Assembly: GCA_965368785.1 (NCBI GenBank)
Contig: CBDUOG010000048.1
Span: 1 to 14,340, forward strand
Direction of reading: 5' to 3'
Origin: Silanimonas sp965368785
Lineage (GTDB): Bacteria; Pseudomonadota; Gammaproteobacteria; Xanthomonadales; Xanthomonadaceae
DNA length: 14,340 nt
Of the stretch, positions 13,530-14,340 are shown in pieces. A model generated the notes under the pieces. The model did no database searches. It saw only the letters and a list, made by a program, of their open reading frames with translations, and had not been told where the DNA came from. Each line of letters starts with the position of its first letter. The first letter of the stretch is position 1. Made by a program: the position numbers and the translations under genes.

Positions 13530-14340
13530 GTGTCCGAATCCGAATCCGAATCCGCCAACGGCGAAGAATCCGTTAAACGTACGCGCAAGCCCCGTGCCCG
13601 CGCTGGCAAGCCGGCCGCCGAAACTACGGCGACTGCAAACGCTGAGAAGGCCGAGTCAGGTAAGCCGGCAAAGGCCCAGTCCGAAGCCGCTGAATCAGCC
13701 CCCTCGCCGGCGCCGTCCGAATCCAAGCCGGCACAATCGCAGTCAAATGACTCCGGTTCGTCTGACGATAGCGACAATAACGACCAAAACGACCACCGCG
13801 GGCGCCGATCCAAGCGCTTCCGCGACCGTGGCCGTGACCGGCATCGTGGCCGTGACCGGCATGATCGGGGTGAGCGCCAGGAGCAGGACGGCGATCAGGA
13901 TGCCGGCGACAATCGCGCGCCACCTCAGTTACCGCCGGACTTCCCGAGCTACACGCTAACTGAACTGAAGCGTATGCCAACACCGAAACTGTTGGAAATC
14001 GCCGAGACGATCAACTTGCACGAAGGCGTCGCGCGTATGCGCAAACAGGACGTCATCTTTGCGGTCTTGAAGATTCTTACCCGCCACCCGCAAGGTGTCG
14101 CCGGTGAGGGCGTGCTCGAGATTCTCCCGGATGGTTACGGATTCTTGCGTTCTGCCGATGCGAGCTACCTGGCCGGTCCGGATGATGTGTACATTTCGCC
14201 CAGCCAGATCCGCCGCTTCAACTTGCGCACCGGCGATCACATCACCGGCCGCATCCGCAGCCCGAAAGATGGCGAGCGTTACGTCGCTTTGCATCAGCTC
14301 GACACCATCAATGGCGAGCCGCTTGAAGCGTCGAAGAGCA
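13530..14340 (+). CDS. rho: Transcription termination factor Rho with N-terminal extension (C-terminus beyond the right edge)
   Basis: Rho is the hexameric RNA-dependent ATPase that ends transcription of untranslated RNA. In the window are 270 codons. From residue 143 (LTELKRMPTPKLLEIAE) the sequence aligns with the start of E. coli Rho: RMRKQDVIFAVLK, GVLEILPDGYGFLRSADASYLAGPDDVY is the S1-like RNA-binding region, written here only by its key FGF-type core, then SPSQIRRFNLRTGD. The ATPase domain is beyond the edge. Residues 1-142 are an extra low-complexity segment: Ser-Glu repeats at the start, a Lys/Arg patch (VKRTRKPRARAGK), an Ala/Ser/Pro/Glu stretch, an Asp/Asn/Ser stretch, then an Arg/Asp/His part with two RGRDRH units. 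The start is GTG at 13530 with GAGGA at 13519-13523. Rho of Xanthomonas-type bacteria also has such an extension, as far as I recall. Confidence 0.97.
   Translation, partial: MSESESESANGEESVKRTRKPRARAGKPAAETTATANAEKAESGKPAKAQSEAAESAPSPAPSESKPAQSQSNDSGSSDDSDNNDQNDHRGRRSKRFRDRGRDRHRGRDRHDRGERQEQDGDQDAGDNRAPPQLPPDFPSYTLTELKRMPTPKLLEIAETINLHEGVARMRKQDVIFAVLKILTRHPQGVAGEGVLEILPDGYGFLRSADASYLAGPDDVYISPSQIRRFNLRTGDHITGRIRSPKDGERYVALHQLDTINGEPLEASKS
13827..13862 (+). repeat. Two exact 18-bp tandem units in rho
   Basis: CGTGGCCGTGACCGGCAT occurs at 13827-13844 and again at 13845-13862, coding for RGRDRH twice (residues 100-111). A TCCGAA unit is also repeated three times at 13533-13550, coding for Ser-Glu. 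Both are in the disordered extension, where unit number can vary without breaking a fold. Confidence 0.9.

Overview
The window is a housekeeping stretch of a gammaproteobacterial chromosome of moderately high GC. The divergent rhlB / trxA-rho arrangement, ftsE-ftsX lying a short way upstream of rpoH, and a PriA whose Walker lysine and eight zinc cysteines fall at E. coli numbering all support this. The long charged extensions on Rho and RhlB and the small DUF4286 protein resemble, from memory, the Xanthomonadales side of the class, but I cannot place the genus. I see no insertion sequence, prophage, CRISPR array, rRNA or tRNA.

Layout. 1-2719 (minus): a MATE transporter followed by sppA, which runs off the left edge. 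2795-3711: a small DUF4286 gene (plus) meeting tail to tail, with overlapping stop codons, an unrecognised membrane-tethered protein whose middle looks like a degenerate sigma factor (minus). 3712-4214: a gene-free AT-rich gap with two perfect DnaA boxes in inverted orientation, just before priA (plus, 4215-6398). 6400-6924 (minus): a membrane-anchored Coa1-like protein with a repeat-built acidic tail. 7059-7086: a strong terminator for rpoH (minus, 7103-7972). 8123-12908 (minus): a compact cluster rhlB-ftsE-ftsX-response regulator-ung with two ATGA overlaps. 13067-14340 (plus): trxA, then rho, which runs off the right edge.

The best regulatory signal is in front of rpoH. A perfect CIRCE inverted repeat (the HrcA operator) covers the -10 of a good sigma-E type promoter. 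As read, sigma-32 would be driven by envelope stress (sigma-E) and repressed by HrcA, joining three heat-shock circuits in about 45 bp. The next most interesting items are the DnaA-box palindrome before priA, a two-receiver response regulator translationally coupled to ftsX whose first receiver has lost its phosphoacceptor, the tail-anchored sigma-like protein, and the roughly 140-residue disordered N-terminal extension of Rho.

The genes mostly act in stress and in genome and envelope upkeep: proteolysis of membrane peptides (SppA), efflux (MATE), replication restart (PriA), uracil repair (Ung), heat-shock control (RpoH), septal and peptidoglycan control (FtsEX plus a regulator), RNA turnover and termination (RhlB, Rho) and thiol redox (TrxA). 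Gene calls rest on motifs read by eye; no database search was run.
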